This document shows, piece after piece, positions 51,010 to 64,000 of a stretch of DNA of 64,000 bases; positions within the stretch are counted from its first letter, which is position 1, and every line of letters begins with the position of its first letter. A program made the position numbers and the translations under genes. Under the pieces are notes generated by a model that did no database searches, was not told where the DNA came from, and saw only the letters and a list, made by a program, of their open reading frames with translations. Source of the stretch: Chrysomallon squamiferum (Eukaryota; Mollusca; Gastropoda; Neomphalida; Peltospiridae); NCBI GenBank assembly GCA_012295275.1, contig CM022676.1, forward strand, positions 5,334,687 to 5,398,686. The letters are read 5' to 3'.

Positions 51010-54000
51010 TAGATAATTATGTATTCAGTGTTTTTGTTCTTCAAAGCAATTAAAATGGTCAAATGTCATAAAATTAGGTAAACAGCTATTAAAGTTGTGA
51101 AATGCCATTACATTTTGCTGGAATTAATTACAAAGAATATTATGCCGATTCAAAATGAAATTATTTTAATTACTCTAAATTTCCAGATTTCAGAATGACT
51201 AGATCATTGTTTGATTGCATCTATGAAGTAGAAAAAATATTTTCTGTTGAAATTATCAGAACAGTATACTTTTCATTATTTATTTTATATTTTAATTGAG
51301 TATTAAACCTTGATCCAAAAATCCAGAAATGGAGGTTTCCTCTGGCCAAAAGCTCTCTCAAAAAATGGTATGGCATTTAAAAAAAAAAATGTCCACCTTG
51401 TTAGTTCATAATAATAAAATTCACAATAAATAACAGTAAAAAAAACCAAAGGTTTAGTTTATATATTTTTTTATTGTACTGTAAATACATATACAATACA
51501 ATCACCACTTGACTTTTTTGTTTTACTGTTTGCCAAGTTTACTCTGGAAAAAAAACAAACATAGCACTGGGTCAAACATGTAACAATTGTTTAACAATAG
51601 ATGTCGCTTACATGAAATCCATTTTTACAAATATCTCTTACTGTACAATTAACAATTTTATTTTATTTTTCACAACAATAACATTGTATATGTGTGTGTG
51701 TCTGTGTGTGCCATGCATGAATGAAAAATAGTGACATGCTTTCTTTAAAATGCATCTTGAAAAAAATACAACAATAAAAATAACCCCAAAACCCAACAAC
51801 AACAAAAAAAATAAAAAAAATAAATAAAAAATACAAAATAAAACAGAAAATAACTTATTTATAGAACAAACTTTAATAGTAAGTTAGTGGGAAGAAATGT
51901 TTTTTCCCCCCTCTTATCATCTATCAAAATTTATCTCTGATAATTTTAGGAAAATAATTTTTCAAAAAACTATTTAACAAAATATTTAAACATCTACTGC
52001 TTTACATCATAATTAAATCAAGTTTGCAAAATTAAATTTTCAGTAAAGGATCATTTCCATTATTGTAGTTTTTAGATGATTCACTTTTAAACAAAAAAAT
52101 TTCAGCATTATTCAGAAATTCATTTTTTATTATGTAATTCATTTTTTATCATATTTTGTTTAGACATAATGTCAAATGTTTTAAAAGGGCTATCATTGAT
52201 AAAAGTAATATTTATATACAGTTAAAAAGATTTGGTAACATGGCTATTTACCATGGTGACCTATGACACACATGAAATTGCAGTATGTCTTATCCTATTT
52301 AAAATAAGGTGATAAAAAAAACAAAAAAACCCAAAGAAACTTGCAATTAAAATGTGCATGATATTCTTAAATACACTTTTACATAACAGATTTTTTACAT
52401 TTAATATTAACTGTGCTTACATTAAAACAATATAATAAACAAACAAATAATAGTAAAAACTAAAAACATCAGAAAAAAAAATGTAAAAAACTCCCATATA
52501 TATTTTAAATTTTCTTTAACATTCTTCAAGTTATAATTAATGATACTTAATATAAAACAAAATAAAAATAAAAAATATAAATATTTTACAGAAAACAATT
52601 ATAAAATCTATTTTCAAGAACTTGTTTATTCACGTTTTTCAACAATTTTAATTTATTGAAATTAAAATATCAATAGTTGATTTTAAACTGTAAAATTTGA
52701 AGTCTAAAATAATGTGTCTAACAAGTCAAACTACGCAAGAAAGCATCAACAATGTTAAATTGTCTTTAAAACATCCTATACATTTTATTATTAAAAAAAA
52801 TATTTAATTAGAAAAAAAAAAAAATAAAAAATAAATTTAAAAAATAAATGATCAATGGGTTTTTTTAAATAAAAGTTTTAACCTCTACAATTCGTGGCAA
52901 AAAAAAAAAAAAAAAAAAAAAATGCTCTAATAAAAAAAATTTGGAAGCAACATTCATAAACAGCAGAAATTAATTATCAAAGATTTTCTTTTGTTTAGAT
53001 TTATCTTTTCCTTTGCTATAATTTTACTAATTAATTCATTTTTAATCGTCATCACCTGTTTATTTAGCTAGCTGACACACACACACACACACACACATAC
53101 ACAGTGACATTACAGATAAAAATCTTCATTTTGCAATTCAGGCTCAGTCTTTCTGCGCAATTAAAAACATCAATAATATTCCAACGTATACAGTTAAAAA
53201 TGCATTTTTTAATTTTTTTTTTTTGTGTGAAAATATATCTATGTACATAGATATCAAAACGTGCCTGACTGAAAAATTACAAATGATATATAATACATTG
53301 GGGTAAAATATTTATATGTACATTTCAACTATATACATATTAACAGAAACTATGTACAGGTATTTATGTACATATACACAAAAGTTTAAACAAACAATAC
53401 ATTGATTTAACATGTGGTATTCACGCCAAAAGACAAATACATCTCTAGTGAATGTGGCTATCACAGTTTTAAAAAGTATACAGTTCTGAAGTATATTCCA
53501 GAATTTTTCGTAACACTGAAATGAACCTTAGGTTCTGATGTCATAAATGTTTATAGACTGAAAAGACAGCCCTGTTACAATATTCTGTAATTTCTGTAGT
53601 AACATTTGTGTATTTCAGCAGAATATTCTAGAATTTCAGCATGCACTTCTGTGTTCTACTGCTTTTCATAAATCTTTCAATATTTTTTTTGTGAATATTC
53701 TGCAATCTATTTACCAGATTAGGATATATATTTACCAAAATTCAGTATTTATTACTCTTTTTTTAAAAATTACACTTCATTTTTTAATTTTATATTCCTG
53801 TATTCAAAAACGGATTCATCATTTTTAGGAATACACACCCAAATTTAGTGTTTTATAGAAATTGGCAGTTAATTTCCAGGATTATTACCAAATTTCAAAT
53901 TTTCAAATTCATTTTCAAATTATTACCAAATTTCAATTTTCTTAATTCATTTTCCAGAATATATTTCAGAACTGACAAAATATTTTTCAGAAATCGGCAC

Positions 54001-54694
54001 CAGTTTTAAGAAAACACAACAATTTAATCAGTATAAACCTGTAAAAATATTTCTTTTCAATCCTAGAAACAGCTGTATTTCACTTCATCTTTATTTACAG
54101 AACATAAATTATGGACTGGTTGTAGAAAAATATATCTACAGTAAGGGCAAAGTATTCCAAGTACGAATTATTTTTAATGTGTGTGAATTTTTAAAAAAAC
54201 AACTAATAATTAATATATTAGTAAAAGTGAAAAATTACATTTTTATTTTATGTGAATGATAATTAAAAAAAAAAAAAAAAATGAAAAAAAGCTAACAGTT
54301 ATTTTATATATATTTAAAGTACTAAAAAAAAGTAAAATAAAATAAATAAAATAAAAAAATTAATCTTTTGATAAAAGTAAAACTAATTATGTTGAAATAA
54401 CCAATTAATACAGATAAAAAGTACATAAATATCTAAAATAGAAGTTAAGATGTGTCTACTTTTTTAAAACTAGTTTTTTTTTTTTTTTTTTCTGTATTTT
54501 AAAATATACAGTGGTAAAGTTAGTGTATATTTAGGTGGAAATAAAATCTTCCTTTGTAAATTTTAACATTATTTTGATTTGAAATTGATTTTTGAAAATA
54601 AAAAAAATCTGTAAAAGTAGCAGTATGAATCTTATATAAAATCTAATAATAATAGTAATAATAACAATAATAATAATTAGTAGTAATAATAAAA

Positions 54695-54744
<50 letters not shown>

Positions 54745-56675
54745 AGGAATAACAGCATTGTTAGTAACTATTTTCATGGATATAGGTGATAATAATATAA
54801 AACATTAAAAATATAATTTTTAAACATTTTTTTTAAAGTGAAAATGCCCATCGGTGTAGTACTGTACAAATCTTTTAGTAATTTCACTCGCCAGTCTTGT
54901 TTATATTATTATATAAACCAGTGTTTATATTATTATACAACAACATGCCATGAAATGTTTATCAATTCTGATAACAAACAAGTACACATTAACATACCTA
55001 AGTCTTAAAATATGAATAAAATGAAAATGAGACAACAATAATTTTTATTAAATGGCATTGTGTTAGGATAAAACTTGAAACATTTCAAGATAAAAACAAA
55101 AATAAATATGTATACATATTTAAATGTTTTTGTTTTTATCTTAAAAATATGTGCATGTAATTATATTTTTATTTAAATAAGCTTAAATTTGTTAATTTTC
55201 TTGGTGTCAGGTTGCTGAACTTAATGATAATAATAATAATAAATAAATAAATAAATAAATAAATAAATAGTACTAATAACAATAGTAATAGTAAAAATAA
55301 TATGTTAAATTAATAACAAAAACAATAAGGTGAAACAAATATAATAACAAAAACTAGTAATAAATTTATTTTAACAATAAATGATAATAATAATATTAAA
55401 TTAATAAATAACAAAAAAATGAAGTTTGAGAAGATTTAAATAAACCTCTTGTATGAGCCCTATTTAAATAACAACAGAATCCCAAAACAAAACAAAAAAT
55501 CACAGAAAACAATAATATATATACATACACACATTTTCTGCAATGCACAATGCCATTTTCAAATAAAAAATACTAATTTAAAAACACAGATCAAAATAGG
55601 TAAGACTTCTTTTTTTCTTTTCTTTTTTTTTTTGATGCGATTAAAACATCTCTTGTAAAATCAAACACATGAGACAAATGATACACACACACACATTTAT
55701 ATATATATATATACATTTAAAAACCTTCTTTATGAAAACAGCAGGAACATAAAAAAAAAAAGAAAGAGTGAAAGAAAAAAGACTGAACAGTGTTTTAAAC
55801 CTTTTTCCCTGAGACTCTTGCAGTTTGCAATCCTAGAGGTTTTAAGAGAGTGAGGCAATAACTGCACCAAAAGCTGTTGTAAAATTAATCTGTGATGTCA
55901 TTTTAATTACAATGCAAAACAGAGATGAGAGAGAGAAAAATCCCTAAATATTTTAAATATATATCCATTTAAATAATTAATAATTAAATATTACTTGAAA
56001 CAGAGATGAGTGAAAAATGGCTAATTATTTTAAAATTATTTCCATTTAAATAATTGAAAAAAAAAATTAAAAAAAATATATTTGCAGTACAAAAGTTAAA
56101 AAAAAAATTAAATCCCTGTAGTTAATTTAATTTGCAGTGCATCTGTCAAAGCTGAAATATATACATTAGAAAAAATCTGTAATTATATTAATAAAATAAC
56201 AAGTCAATATTAATAAAAAAATTAACAAGAAGAAAAAAAGCAGAGAAACAAATAAAATGAAGTAACTCTGTATTTCAGTCATTTATAAAGAAAAAAAAAA
56301 TAAACTTCTCTTCAAAATCACACTTCTGCAAGTTGATCATTTTCTGGTTTGCTGTTAAACATTTACCTCAATATAAAAGTAACTAGCACCATCTTTTATT
56401 CTCATTAATGTGGAATAACTCACAACGTTATTACAAAAAAATAATAATAATATCAAAACCACCATAATTGTTTTTTTTTTTTTTTTTTTTTTTTAAATTC
56501 TCTATGAAACAGTAAACTTTACACATTTTAACAATTTTATTATTATTCGTCTAATTTTAAAAAGGAAATGATAGATGTATCCTTTCATTTTTAAAATCAA
56601 AATTAAGAAAAAAACAAACAAACCATAAATGAAAATAAAATTTCTAAATTGTGTAAGATATCTTATTTCATATAG

Positions 56676-56708
<33 letters not shown>

Positions 56709-58058
56709 CAATAATAAAAACATATGACCTTGATGTCAAGGCCAACTATAAATGATATCAACATATTGAGTATGGAGACTCATTGTAACAAAAGTTTCAG
56801 TGTATTTTTAAAAATACATTAGTTGGTTCTGAAACTGTTCAAACGAAAATATTTCAGATCATAGCATAAATAATAATAAAAAAAACAATAAATAAATATA
56901 ATAAATTAAAAAAAATCTCATGTTATTTATCTGCAACAGAATTAAAACTGAATAAGTTTACCATGTAATCAGATGAACAACCACAGAAAAGTTAACTTAA
57001 GAATATTAATCACTGTACGTCTAAAACTCACAAAGAGTAACAATGAAATTAAAAAACAACAATAACAACAAAAAAAAAAACCTCCTAACATTATCCCAGA
57101 AATGACTATTTAAACTTTTACATTCAAATAAAGTAAGATGAACATAAAATACACGTTTGTATCTCATACCACAAATAAACACAAGTAGATTCACATAAAC
57201 ATACAAACATTATATATATATATACTTTGATCAGAAATGTCTTTTTTTTTTCAATCCTTTCAAAATTATTATGCCTGAAAGTAATTAAAAAAAAAATAAT
57301 AATAATAATAACAAAAAAATAAACAGTTCAGCCATCAGTGACAACCATTTTTAAAATTGTGCTTTCATAATTGCATTTTTTTAAAAACTGTTTAACAGTT
57401 TATCCAATCCTCCCAGACAAGGTCTGTCTGCCATATTGTTCAAAATCGTAAGAATTACATCCAATGATAAACAGAAAGAAAGTAAAGAAGAAACGATTAC
57501 AAATTCAAGAAACCTTTGACCTTCACATTAACTTCAGTGTGCTTAGGCAATCTTTGACCTTGACCTTCTCTGCAATACATCATCAGGTGATCTTTGATTT
57601 TCACCTTGCTCAGATGACATTTGATATTCAACATGAACATCAACACATTCCGTTAACCTTTAATCTTTTAACTCTTCATCCATGAAAAGTGAACTTTAAT
57701 TTGTTTGCAATAATTTCAGGAGACCTTTGACCTGTATCTGGATTATTAACAATTCAGATGACCTTTCACCCTATAATTAGTAAAATGTTAATTTAAACTG
57801 TAGAATTGGTCATTTATAAAAAAAAATAAAAAAATTTAAAATTAATACAAATTTACAGCAATGTAAATTAGGGTATATTTTTTCACATACTGAACTTGCT
57901 GTTTTTCTTGTGTGTATTGTTTTAACAAGTATGGAAATCAATCTACAGCAAAGTAATACAAATCATTCTGAAACCATTTTTAAAATAACTAACACTTCAC
58001 GTCTCTCTTCAGGCTAAAGCACTTTTCTGTTTATAAAAACAAATTAAATAAATATTTA
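51010..58058. other. 7-kb gene-poor AT-rich region downstream of SDHC and CIC
   Basis: No coding sequence recognised; this is probably the convergent 3' flanks, with part being CIC 3' UTR. It holds homopolymers, (CA)n at 53078-53098, (AAT)n at 54685-54740, AAAT runs near 55240 and the DR1-like array at 57505-57780. Confidence 0.6.
57505..57780. repeat. Degenerate GACCTTTGACCTT-type array (DR1-like)
   Basis: About seven imperfect copies: AACCTTTGACCTT (57511), AATCTTTGACCTT, GATCTTTGATTTT, GACATTTGATATT, AACCTTTAATCTT, GACCTTTGACCT (57722-57733, a perfect nuclear-receptor direct repeat with 1-bp spacer) and GACCTTTCACCC. They are spaced about 30-55 bp. Confidence 0.7.
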
Positions 58059-58059
58059 G

Positions 58060-58237
58060 ATTTCTTTTCCTAAAATAGGGGGTTTTAACAACAATAACCC
58101 TAATAAGGTTCTCTCCCAAAACAGGAGGGATTAACAACTACAACCCTAAAATAGGAAACATGTAACGGCTACAACCCATAATTATTCGGCAGATTCTTTC
58201 CTAAAACAGGAGGGATGTAACAACTACAAAACCGAAG
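58060..58237. repeat. Degenerate ~43-bp repeat abutting the CIC stop codon
   Basis: Units of TCCTAAAACAGGAGGGATGT and AACAACTACAACCC type near 58070, 58113, 58142 and 58199, forming the first part of the CIC 3' UTR. Confidence 0.75.
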
Positions 58238-59607
58238 TTACTGCGAACTCGGCATAGAATAACTCGTCTGTGAAAATGGCTGCCCAGAAGAGGCCGACGA
58301 CGAGGTTGTTGCCCCTGACTGATAATTCTGGCCACCAGAGGTCACTGTTACCATCTGACCAGCAGATGAAGACTGTGTCGCTACTGACGACGGGCTGGAA
58401 TAGGCTCCGCTTGTTGATGTGGGTTCGTTGTCGACTGACGTTGGAGTTGAAGGCGTTCCCTGGGAGTCTTTTACGGCCTGGTTCGACTGCGCCATCATCT
58501 TCTGGCGAACTTCTCGGATTTTCAGCTGGAGACAAACCTTGTTTGGAAAAATGTCAAAGTGTTTCGCCTGGAAAGCCACAGTGGCTTGAGCTGGAAAAAA
58601 AAGATAGCACAAAAATAAGATCGTTATGGCTATCAAAATTTGGTCGACATAAATATATTAGAAATAAAGATTTCGTTGCTGAATACTGCTAAAATAACAT
58701 TAAGATTATTAATATAGTTTGTTACAGTTGTAATAATAGTAACAATTATAAAAAAAATCTGATAATAGCAATAATGAAAACTACAATAATGTAAATATTA
58801 ATAACAAAAATTAAATTAAAATAACATGCATTACATACGTGTTTTAATTTGAACAATTGAGAATGTTAAAAATTCAATTTAAATGACAATAATAATCAGG
58901 AATAAATAAATAAGAGTAACAACAAAAATAATGAAGAAATAATAAATATCATAGTTGTAGCTAATATAATAATAATAATAATAATAATAATATGTAATAA
59001 TATGTAATAATATTAATATAATACTAATAATAATTGCAATAATATTTAAAATAGTGATAACAGTAACTCTAAATGATACTAAAAGAAAAAAAAGAAAATG
59101 AGAAAAGGGGTGTTAACAATCAAAACAATCGATATAAATGAAATAAATAAATAAATAAAATAAATAAATTTTAACCAAATAAAATAAATGAACATAAATA
59201 AATAAATACAATAAATACAATAAATACAATAAATAAATAAATAAATAAATAAATAAAACAAACAAACAAGTAAACTCACAAACAAACAAACAAGTAAACT
59301 CACAAACAAGTAAAGAAACAAACAAACAACTGAACTCACTAGAAGGAAACAGCCCCTGCTCTTCAAACAGCTGAAGTACGAGTTGTCTCCTCTGATCGAG
59401 GATTCGGCGAGGTGAACACGGAGTCTTTGGTGTCCTTGGTGACTGCAACTCGTCAAAATCTTAAAACAGAATTTTTATTTTAAGGATTTAAAATTTTTGA
59501 CTTTGACCAGAGCAAGAGTTGCTAATGCAAACTTGTTCTTTATATCCTGAATAACCGTGTTTAAAAAAAAAAGAAAAAAAGAATATAAATATAAAAATAA
59601 AATAAAT

Positions 59608-59646
<39 letters not shown>

Positions 59647-59795
59647 TAAATATATATAAAATAATGGAGGAAAAAAAAATGGTTCAGTATTTTTGGCATC
59701 AGTAATCATAACAATAAAATAAGAATGAGTAATAATAATAATAATAATATCTTTAACAGAATAAATAATAATAGGGAAAGGTAAAAAAAACACTA

Positions 59796-59865
<70 letters not shown>

Positions 59866-61884
59866 CACATAACAGAATTAATAATAATAATCATAGTAAA
59901 AAAAAATAATGACAACAATTTTTTTTTTAAATATTTAAATGATAATTTTCTCAGAGTATTTAAAATTCTCACCTTTTCTTGTCAGAACTGCAGGATCAAT
60001 GTTGCCTGCCTCCATGGCTTCCAGGCTGAAATTGCTTCCAAAAAACTTCGTGTCCTCAAATATTCCACTCTTCGGTGTCATTGGAGTCGGAGTTTCAGAC
60101 TCGCTGGAAAATTTGTTTTCTCCATCAGTTGTATCTTTTACTGGAAATAAAATAAAATTAAAATTAATTAATAAATTAATAAGAAATAAAAAATTAAAAT
60201 AAATATGCACACACAGCCTATGCAAAGGTAATTACAAACACAAAGCCTACACAGTGGAAATACTTACGATTTACAAATGCAGTTACAAATACCTATTCTT
60301 TACAAAGGAAGTTACAAACAGATATTCTTTAAAAAGGAAGTTACAAATAGATATCCTTTACAATGGCAGTTTCAAGTATCTATTCTTTACAAATGCAGTT
60401 ACAAATACCTATTCTTTACAAAGGAAGTTACAGATACCTATACTTTACAATGGCAGATGCAAATATCTATCATTTACAAATACTGTTACAAATATCTATT
60501 CTTTACAAAGGAAGTTACAGATACCTATTCTTTACAATGGCAGTTACAACTACTTAACATTCACAAATGCAGTTACAAATACCTATTCTTTACAAAGGAA
60601 ATTCCAAAGACCTATCATTTTCAATGACAATTACAAAAACACTTATCATTTACAAATGCAGTTACAAATACCTATACTTTACAAAGGAAATTCCAAAAAC
60701 GTATCATTTTCAATGACAGTTACAAGCACTTATCATTTAGAAATGCAGTTACAAACACTTATCATTTACAAATTCAGCTAGAAACACATGTAACGTACAA
60801 AGGCAGTCACAAATATCTATCCTTTGCAAAGTCACCCAGACGTATCTATGAAATCAATTAAACAATGGACAAATAATCAAGACAGTTGAAGTACCTAGGT
60901 TTGATGTCTTCTTCTTTTTCTTGTAACCACTGATGATGGCCCGAGGACTCTGTGGAATTGGGGTTAAGGTTTCCGATTCTTCGGGTACAAACTGTGGAAG
61001 AGACTCAAACTTCTTCTCAAAGTTAACCTGCTCCAGAACCCTGTTAAGTACGAAAAAAATAAAATAAAATAAATAAATAAATATCATTGCTACTGCCACT
61101 GTTACTACAACTAATAATAATGATTATGATGATGATGATGATGATGATGATACTACTACTACTACTACTACTAATAATAATAATAAATAAAGTTTTATAA
61201 AATGAAAGTAAAAAATATATAAAAAATATAATTTTAATACTGAGAAGCCTTACTTTTTATTTTATTTTCAAATTCTGTCTCAGGTAAAAAAAAAAAAAAA
61301 AAAAAAAAATATTTTTTCCTCCATTTAAGTAATATAATGAAATAAATGCACAATTTCATTACTATCTATATATAACAGTATATTCTGTGTTTAGTCAAGA
61401 AAACTAATTATGCAAATTTTTTGACAGTAGATTAAGAATTTTTCTTATATTTAAATGTCTAAAAAAAAATCAATCTCTCTCTCTCTCTCTGTTTTACTTA
61501 CTTGTCCATTCCATCATCAACAGTTTTCTTGAAAAAGCTGCGTCTGGGGCTGTTCACACTGGGTGATGGCATGGGTGACTGAGTCACCTCTGGGGGGACC
61601 ATGATGGGTGGTGGTTTATGTTTGGGCTTTGACTGAATAAGAAAAATATATATATTTTTAAAACATTCTACTGCATTTGTAAACCAATCAATCATCAATC
61701 AATTTTATTTTAAAATTTTAAATATTACTGAATAGACATCTGAAGGAATTGGTGACTGATTTATACCTTGGGGGGAGACCATGATAGGTGGTGGGTTATA
61801 CTTGGGTTTTGACTATGAATAAACATGTTCTTTTATTATACTTTCTGCTACAACTGTATATAAATAAATAAATAAATAAATAAG

Positions 61885-61915
<31 letters not shown>

Positions 61916-62098
61916 ATTAATAAATAAATAAATAAAAAAAAAATAATATAGTGAATTACTACTAGTGGTAGAATCATTATTAACAGCGATTTATGATGGG
62001 CTTTGCTTTTCAGTTTAAGAATAAAAATAATAATCTAAAATAAATTAAAGAATAAAATAAAAATATAAATAAATATAAAATCAGCAAAATGTATAGTT

Positions 62099-62135
<37 letters not shown>

Positions 62136-62548
62136 TTTATTTAATGAAACCTCGACACAATTTTAAATATTAAAAAATTAATAAAATCACTTATATTTCT
62201 GAAGTGTATTAATGAAATAAATACATTTATGTTCATGCATGTATGTTCCCCACAGACACACACACAAACACACACACACACACTCACAGTCGTTCTTTCC
62301 TACTTTACCCGTTTAAAAATAATGAAAGCCGTTTACGCTGAAACTTGTCTTTCTCAACAATTTATTAACTTACGGTTGACGGAGATTCTTGAACAGCAGA
62401 AGGGTGTTCTTCCTGCTGTTGTTGCTTAGCAACAGCTGACTGATCAGCAGATGTCTGCTGAGCAGAGAACTGCTGTGTCGACTGAGGCATCGTGAACTGG
62501 ATATGCTGAGGACTTTGTCCTGAAGAATACTGTGCCTTTTGTTGCTGC

Positions 62549-62580
<32 letters not shown>

Positions 62581-62756
62581 TTGTTGTTGTTGTTGTTGTT
62601 GTTGAGACACATACTGCTGCTGCTGGAGTTGCTGTTGATGCTGCGATGATGAGAAATAGTGCTGTGAAGAATTTCCGAACTGCTGCTGCTGCTTCTGTTG
62701 TTGTTGTTGTTGCTGATGCATTGCTGACAATTGTTGCTGATGTAGCTGTTGCTGTT

Positions 62757-62802
<46 letters not shown>

Positions 62803-63167
62803 AGCAAGATGTTGTTGTTGTTGTTGTTGTTCCGATGATTTTGAAAATTCTTCCGACACTGGACTGGCCTTCCCCCTTTTGTCCCTCCCCCTCACTGTGT
62901 ACACCTCCTTCTCGCGGAGTTCTTCGTAGCGTCTGCCCTTGCACACTCGCTGTGGGCTTCGTCCGACATCCTCGTACATCGGCTCTTGGCTCTGGCTGTT
63001 GTCGTAGCTGCTGCTGTTCGCAGAGACCGTCTGCTGGTTCATCGAGTAGTGAGACGACCGCTGTGACGTTGTCTGCGCTGACGATGTCAAGTCGATGTTT
63101 TGTGACTGATGAACGTTGTCGTTCGCTGAAGCAGCCAGGTTTGGAGAACTGGTTGCTGTTTGGTGGC
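58238..63167 (-). CDS. CIC: Capicua transcriptional repressor, C-terminal six exons (5' part off window)
   Basis: HMG-box repressor that silences RTK/Ras/MAPK-responsive genes and is relieved by ERK. Exons in order: 63167-62374, 61632-61502, 61040-60895, 60140-59973, 59459-59340, 58590-58238; GT-AG and in phase, 569 whole codons and a TAA stop. Diagnostic blocks: [54 protein letters not shown] followed by [20 protein letters not shown] and [15 protein letters not shown]; the last three form the conserved C1 motif that acts with the HMG box in DNA binding. Several Ser/Thr-Pro sites could be ERK targets. The first exon carries very long glutamine runs. The HMG box is not in the window. Confidence 0.93.
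59608..59862. repeat. (GATA)n, (AAT)n, (TA)n and (CA)n in a CIC intron
   Basis: GATA run at 59608-59644, AAT at 59731-59748 and TA then CA at 59799-59862, in the intron between the exons at 60140 and 59459. Confidence 0.93.
60240..60840. repeat. 29-bp minisatellite in a CIC intron
   Basis: About 20 units of GTTACAAATACCTATTCTTT plus ACAAAGGAA type with a 29-bp period, degenerating at the right end. Long open frames across it (up to 175 codons) arise because the repeat lacks stops in some frames. Confidence 0.92.
61767..61812 (-). pseudogene. Decayed copy of a CIC exon start
   Basis: On the minus strand ATTCATAG|TCAAAACCCAAG then CCACCACCTATCATGGTC is a diverged copy of the acceptor and start of the exon at 61632-61502. 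The similarity continues to about 61735. A donor-like CCCCAAG|gtataa would define a 46-nt exon that shifts frame if included. Confidence 0.75.
61860..61940. repeat. (AAAT)n microsatellite
   Basis: Long tetranucleotide run in the CIC intron upstream of the pseudo-exon. Confidence 0.95.
62537..62835 (-). other. CIC: Polyglutamine tracts in CIC
   Basis: CTG/TTG-rich DNA encodes several long glutamine runs (up to about 22 residues) separated by short His, Leu or Ser-containing spacers. CAG and CAA codons are mixed, which tends to stabilise such tracts. Frames on the opposite strand give poly-Ala/Val artefacts. Confidence 0.9.
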
Positions 63168-63198
63168 CTGTGGGTAGAGATAAAAATAAAAGAGGGAA

Positions 63199-63405
63199 TT
63201 TGATTGGTTAGTTATTTGTGTTTAAACAGTGTGTACATATTTGATTGGTTAGTTATTTGTGTTTAAACAGTGTGCACAGGTTTGATTGGTTAGTTATTTG
63301 TGTTTAAACAGTGTGTAAAGATTTGATTGGTTATTTATTTGTTTTTAATCAGTGTGCACAGATTTGATTGGCTTGTTATTTGTGTTTAAAATGTGAAATT
63401 ATTGA
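63199..63405. repeat. 41-bp tandem repeat, about 5 copies
   Basis: TTTGATTGGTTAGTTATTTG begins at 63199, 63240, 63281, 63322 and 63363, each followed by TGTTTAAACAGTGTG. It lies in the CIC intron upstream of the polyglutamine exon. Confidence 0.93.
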
Positions 63406-63659
63406 AGCACATTCTCTCTGAACATTTTGTAATTATCTATTGTTTTATTTTGTTTAGTAACTTATTATCAAAACTGGAAGTTTTAAAAATTAATCTATAG
63501 CTATATAGTTTTATGATATACATTTACTTAGTAATTATCATAACAAATTTTATCAAGAAAATGTTTATATAATATAATGACAGATTTATAACTTTAACTG
63601 AAATGTATTTTAGATCATAAAACCAAAGATTTCTAAACTGTAATCTCATCTTAACACCT

Positions 63660-64000
63660 ATATGATTAATAAACATTTATCTGAATAGTGAAACCTCTGT
63701 ATGAATGTGAATAGTGAAACACCTGCATGAATGGTGAAACATTTATCTGAATAATGAAACATCATTATGAATGTAAATAGTGAAACTGTTGTCCAAAGAG
63801 CTAATGTATCTGAATAGTGAAACATCTGTAGGAATAGTGAAACACCCATGTGAAAAGCAAACACAATGAACTGAATTTGTAAATCTCGACTCAGCTTATG
63901 AAACACTTGTCAGAACAGTGAAACAGACTTGTCTGAAAAGTGAAACACACGGGTCTGAAAAGTGAAACACACTTGACTGAAAAGTGAAACACACGGGTCT
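63660..64000. repeat. GTGAAAC-type minisatellite, ~18-25-bp units
   Basis: Units such as TGAATAGTGAAACATCTGTA, then CTGAAAAGTGAAACACACGG at the right end; it continues out of the window. Confidence 0.88.

Noticed and set aside
58270-58692. 140-codon plus-strand frame
   Set aside because: Antisense to the last CIC exon, whose minus-strand reading has strong family matches and proper splice sites.
60254-60781. Open frames of up to 175 codons on the plus strand
   Set aside because: Produced by the 29-bp CIC intronic minisatellite; three overlapping frames are open at once, as expected for a stop-poor repeat.
62532-63203. 223-codon plus-strand frame rich in Ala and Val
   Set aside because: Antisense shadow of the CIC polyglutamine exon.

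Overview
The window is nuclear DNA of an animal, most likely a mollusc or another lophotrochozoan. Every gene is a metazoan gene split by phase-consistent GT-AG introns. The spacers are AT-rich and crowded with (ATT)n, (GA)n, (CT)n, (GTAT)n and (TA)n microsatellites, and a GTTATCTCCCTT-type motif recurs that I associate with molluscan genomes (recollection, not checked).

Layout, left to right. (1) 333-10483, minus: 19 exons of an immunoglobulin-domain receptor tyrosine kinase with signal peptide, five Ig-like regions, one transmembrane helix and the kinase N-lobe through the catalytic loop; the kinase C-lobe lies off the left edge. (2) 14186-14827, minus: a single-exon five-finger C2H2 zinc-finger protein with an acidic tail. 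(3) 17058-33845, plus: complete nicastrin, the gamma-secretase subunit, with two alternative 40-codon terminal exons that each encode a transmembrane helix and C-terminus. (4) 43513-44986, minus: complete CKS1-type cyclin-dependent kinase regulatory subunit. (5) 46145-49961, plus: complete succinate dehydrogenase cytochrome b560 subunit (SDHC), head to head with CKS1. (6) 58238-63167, minus: the last six exons of the transcriptional repressor Capicua (CIC), with long polyglutamine tracts and the C1 motif; its HMG-box half lies off the right edge. The genes are functionally unrelated neighbours and nothing suggests an operon or cluster.

The most unusual signal is in the introns. Several minisatellites appear to have been seeded by functional splice sites of the adjacent exon. 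Nicastrin intron 12 ends in about 1 kb of ~30-bp units, each a copy of the exon-13 acceptor plus the first exon bases. Introns 10 and 12 begin with arrays that repeat their own donors. The exon-14 acceptor and the first 28 exon bases are duplicated with a 73-bp period. SDHC intron 3 holds degenerate copies of the exon-4 acceptor, and a CIC intron holds a decayed copy of the next exon. Such arrays place decoy splice sites beside real ones. The paired terminal exons of nicastrin and the complementary (GA)n/(CT)n tracts around receptor-kinase exons are further splicing-related observations.

Mobile elements are sparse: a 223-bp hAT-like MITE with a perfect 8-bp target duplication (39488-39710), a possible 296-bp insertion (9092-9387) and a U6 snRNA-like fragment near 15.5 kb. 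The gene-poor stretches at 34-43.5 kb and 51-58 kb hold only AT-rich sequence and tandem repeats.
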